A stretch of 5,370 nt of DNA. Source: Treponema sp. Its GTDB lineage: Bacteria; Spirochaetota; Spirochaetia; Treponematales; Breznakiellaceae. Both the position numbers and the translations under genes were made by a program. Shown in pieces: positions 4,804 to 5,370 of this stretch (within the stretch, counting starts at the first letter, position 1; each line of letters begins with the position of its first letter). The stretch spans positions 1 through 5,370 of the forward strand of contig JAISSG010000167.1 of NCBI GenBank assembly GCA_031273185.1. Direction: 5' to 3'. Under the pieces are notes generated by a model. That model saw nothing but the letters and a program-made list of their open reading frames with translations, was not told the DNA's origin and did no database searches.

Positions 4804-5370
4804 ATACAAACTCTTTCCAGCTTTTGCCGGTACTGCGGTCGCCTGCATCCCGGATATCAACCGGGAGCCGTACCTTTTCGTCGCCGCGCCAGTCGCAGCG
4901 TCCTTCGATGAACCTAAGACTGTCAATGTTATTATTACAAATTGCGTTGACATAATCGCCAATGCTGTTTATTTTCTCTTTGAGATATACGCCGAATACC
5001 ATATCGTCCGCCATATTCTTTGCATCGTGTATGTCGGAACCGGCGGTTACGGGAAGGCCGAGCCGGTTTGCATAGCGCATGGCCAGCGCATCGTAGGACG
5101 GCTCGTAGTTCGTTGCGTTTGCCACCTCCACCGCATCAACACAGCCGGTTGAAAGGATCACCCGTTTGATATAGTCGTGCTGCCTGAACGGATGCGCCTG
5201 CACCACGCAGCCACCGGCGGCGCGCACCGCCTTGTACTGCTCCCCCCTCGTCCAGTGCCGCGACTCGGGGTGTTCCAACAGCCACTGCCTGTCCAGCCCG
5301 TACACCAGATAGTCGTCGCAGACATCGAAGGTTTCCTCCCAGCCAAAGAACACGTCGATACCCTGCCGTT
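4802..5370 (-). CDS. PHP-domain metal-dependent phosphoesterase-like protein (partial, N-terminus outside window)
   Basis: The frame is open to the window edge (first readable residues RQGIDVFFGWEETFD), so the gene starts beyond 5370; a GTG at 5351-5353 is an internal valine, not the start. About 189 residues are visible. PHP-fold features seen are an acidic GWEETFD segment followed by YLVYGLD, the metal-ligand His in AHPFR (around 5186-5197), VEVANATN (around 5108-5131) and GSDIHD (5024-5041), whose Asp and His are classic last metal ligands. The usual N-terminal DxHxH motif would be in the missing part. Family members are di- or tri-metal phosphoesterases (histidinol-phosphate phosphatase or nucleotide/oligonucleotide phosphatase types); the substrate here is unknown. 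The stop TAA (4802-4804) lies 10 nt before the XRE-cupin start, so it is probably the first or an early gene of the same operon. Whether it acts in the same pathway as the ligase is not shown. Confidence 0.88.
   Translation of the reverse strand, partial: RQGIDVFFGWEETFDVCDDYLVYGLDRQWLLEHPESRHWTRGEQYKAVRAAGGCVVQAHPFRQHDYIKRVILSTGCVDAVEVANATNYEPSYDALAMRYANRLGLPVTAGSDIHDAKNMADDMVFGVYLKEKINSIGDYVNAICNNNIDSLRFIEGRCDWRGDEKVRLPVDIRDAGDRSTGKSWKEFV

Noticed and set aside
4792..4962. N-terminal extension of the XRE-cupin protein to 239 residues
   Set aside because: It would overlap the PHP gene, has no helix-turn-helix-related sequence, and the ATG at 4791 has a well-placed AAGGA.
5351..5353. GTG as the true start of the PHP gene
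   Set aside because: The frame stays open to the window edge with plausible family residues upstream, and the N-terminal metal-binding motif is still missing, so the gene begins outside the window.

Overview
The window looks like chromosomal DNA of a moderately GC-rich spirochaete, most likely a Treponema of the insect-gut or host-associated type. This is inferred, from memory and without a database search, from the style of the chemotaxis receptor (Cache-like sensor, HAMP and a Treponema-like signalling domain with no C-terminal pentapeptide) and from the transposase fragment, which resembles a DDE-integrase family I associate with termite-gut treponemes. The first ~100 bases are clearly more AT-rich than the rest.

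Layout. (1) Bases 1-96 hold the last 31 codons of a plus-strand gene, possibly a PIN-like toxin. (2) Bases 97-300 hold no supported gene but carry two strong secondary structures: a 9-bp hairpin (140-162) and a 54-nt imperfect palindrome (217-270). (3) Bases 239-643 (minus) are the N-terminal remnant of an insertion-sequence transposase, cut off at the palindrome. Its start keeps a strong Shine-Dalgarno presented in the loop of a 7-bp hairpin, and a repeated 8-mer (695-735) behind it probably marks the element's end. (4) Bases 789-2519 (plus) encode one methyl-accepting chemotaxis protein split by a single in-frame TAA at 1665-1667. The first half carries both membrane segments, the sensor and HAMP; the second carries the whole cytoplasmic signalling hairpin. 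(5) Bases 2528-5370 (minus) form a tight three-gene cluster, read right to left: a PHP-domain phosphoesterase-like protein (5' end beyond the window), an XRE/cupin transcriptional regulator, and an AMP-forming acyl-CoA synthetase. The gaps are 10 nt and then a 1-nt stop/start overlap, so they are almost certainly co-transcribed and probably translationally coupled.

How the genes work together. The regulator and ligase most likely form a substrate-responsive unit: the ligase activates a carboxylic acid to its CoA thioester, and the cupin of the regulator may sense the acid or a derivative. The link to the PHP protein is only operon-based. The split receptor is either a recent pseudogene or an unusual two-polypeptide receptor. 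It meets the ligase gene tail to tail with only 8 bp between stop codons and no room for a terminator.

I see no tRNA, rRNA, CRISPR array, riboswitch or replication origin here. The most unusual items are the split receptor, the palindrome at the transposase break and the hairpin around the transposase ribosome-binding site. I do not see convincing evidence for a wholly new system.
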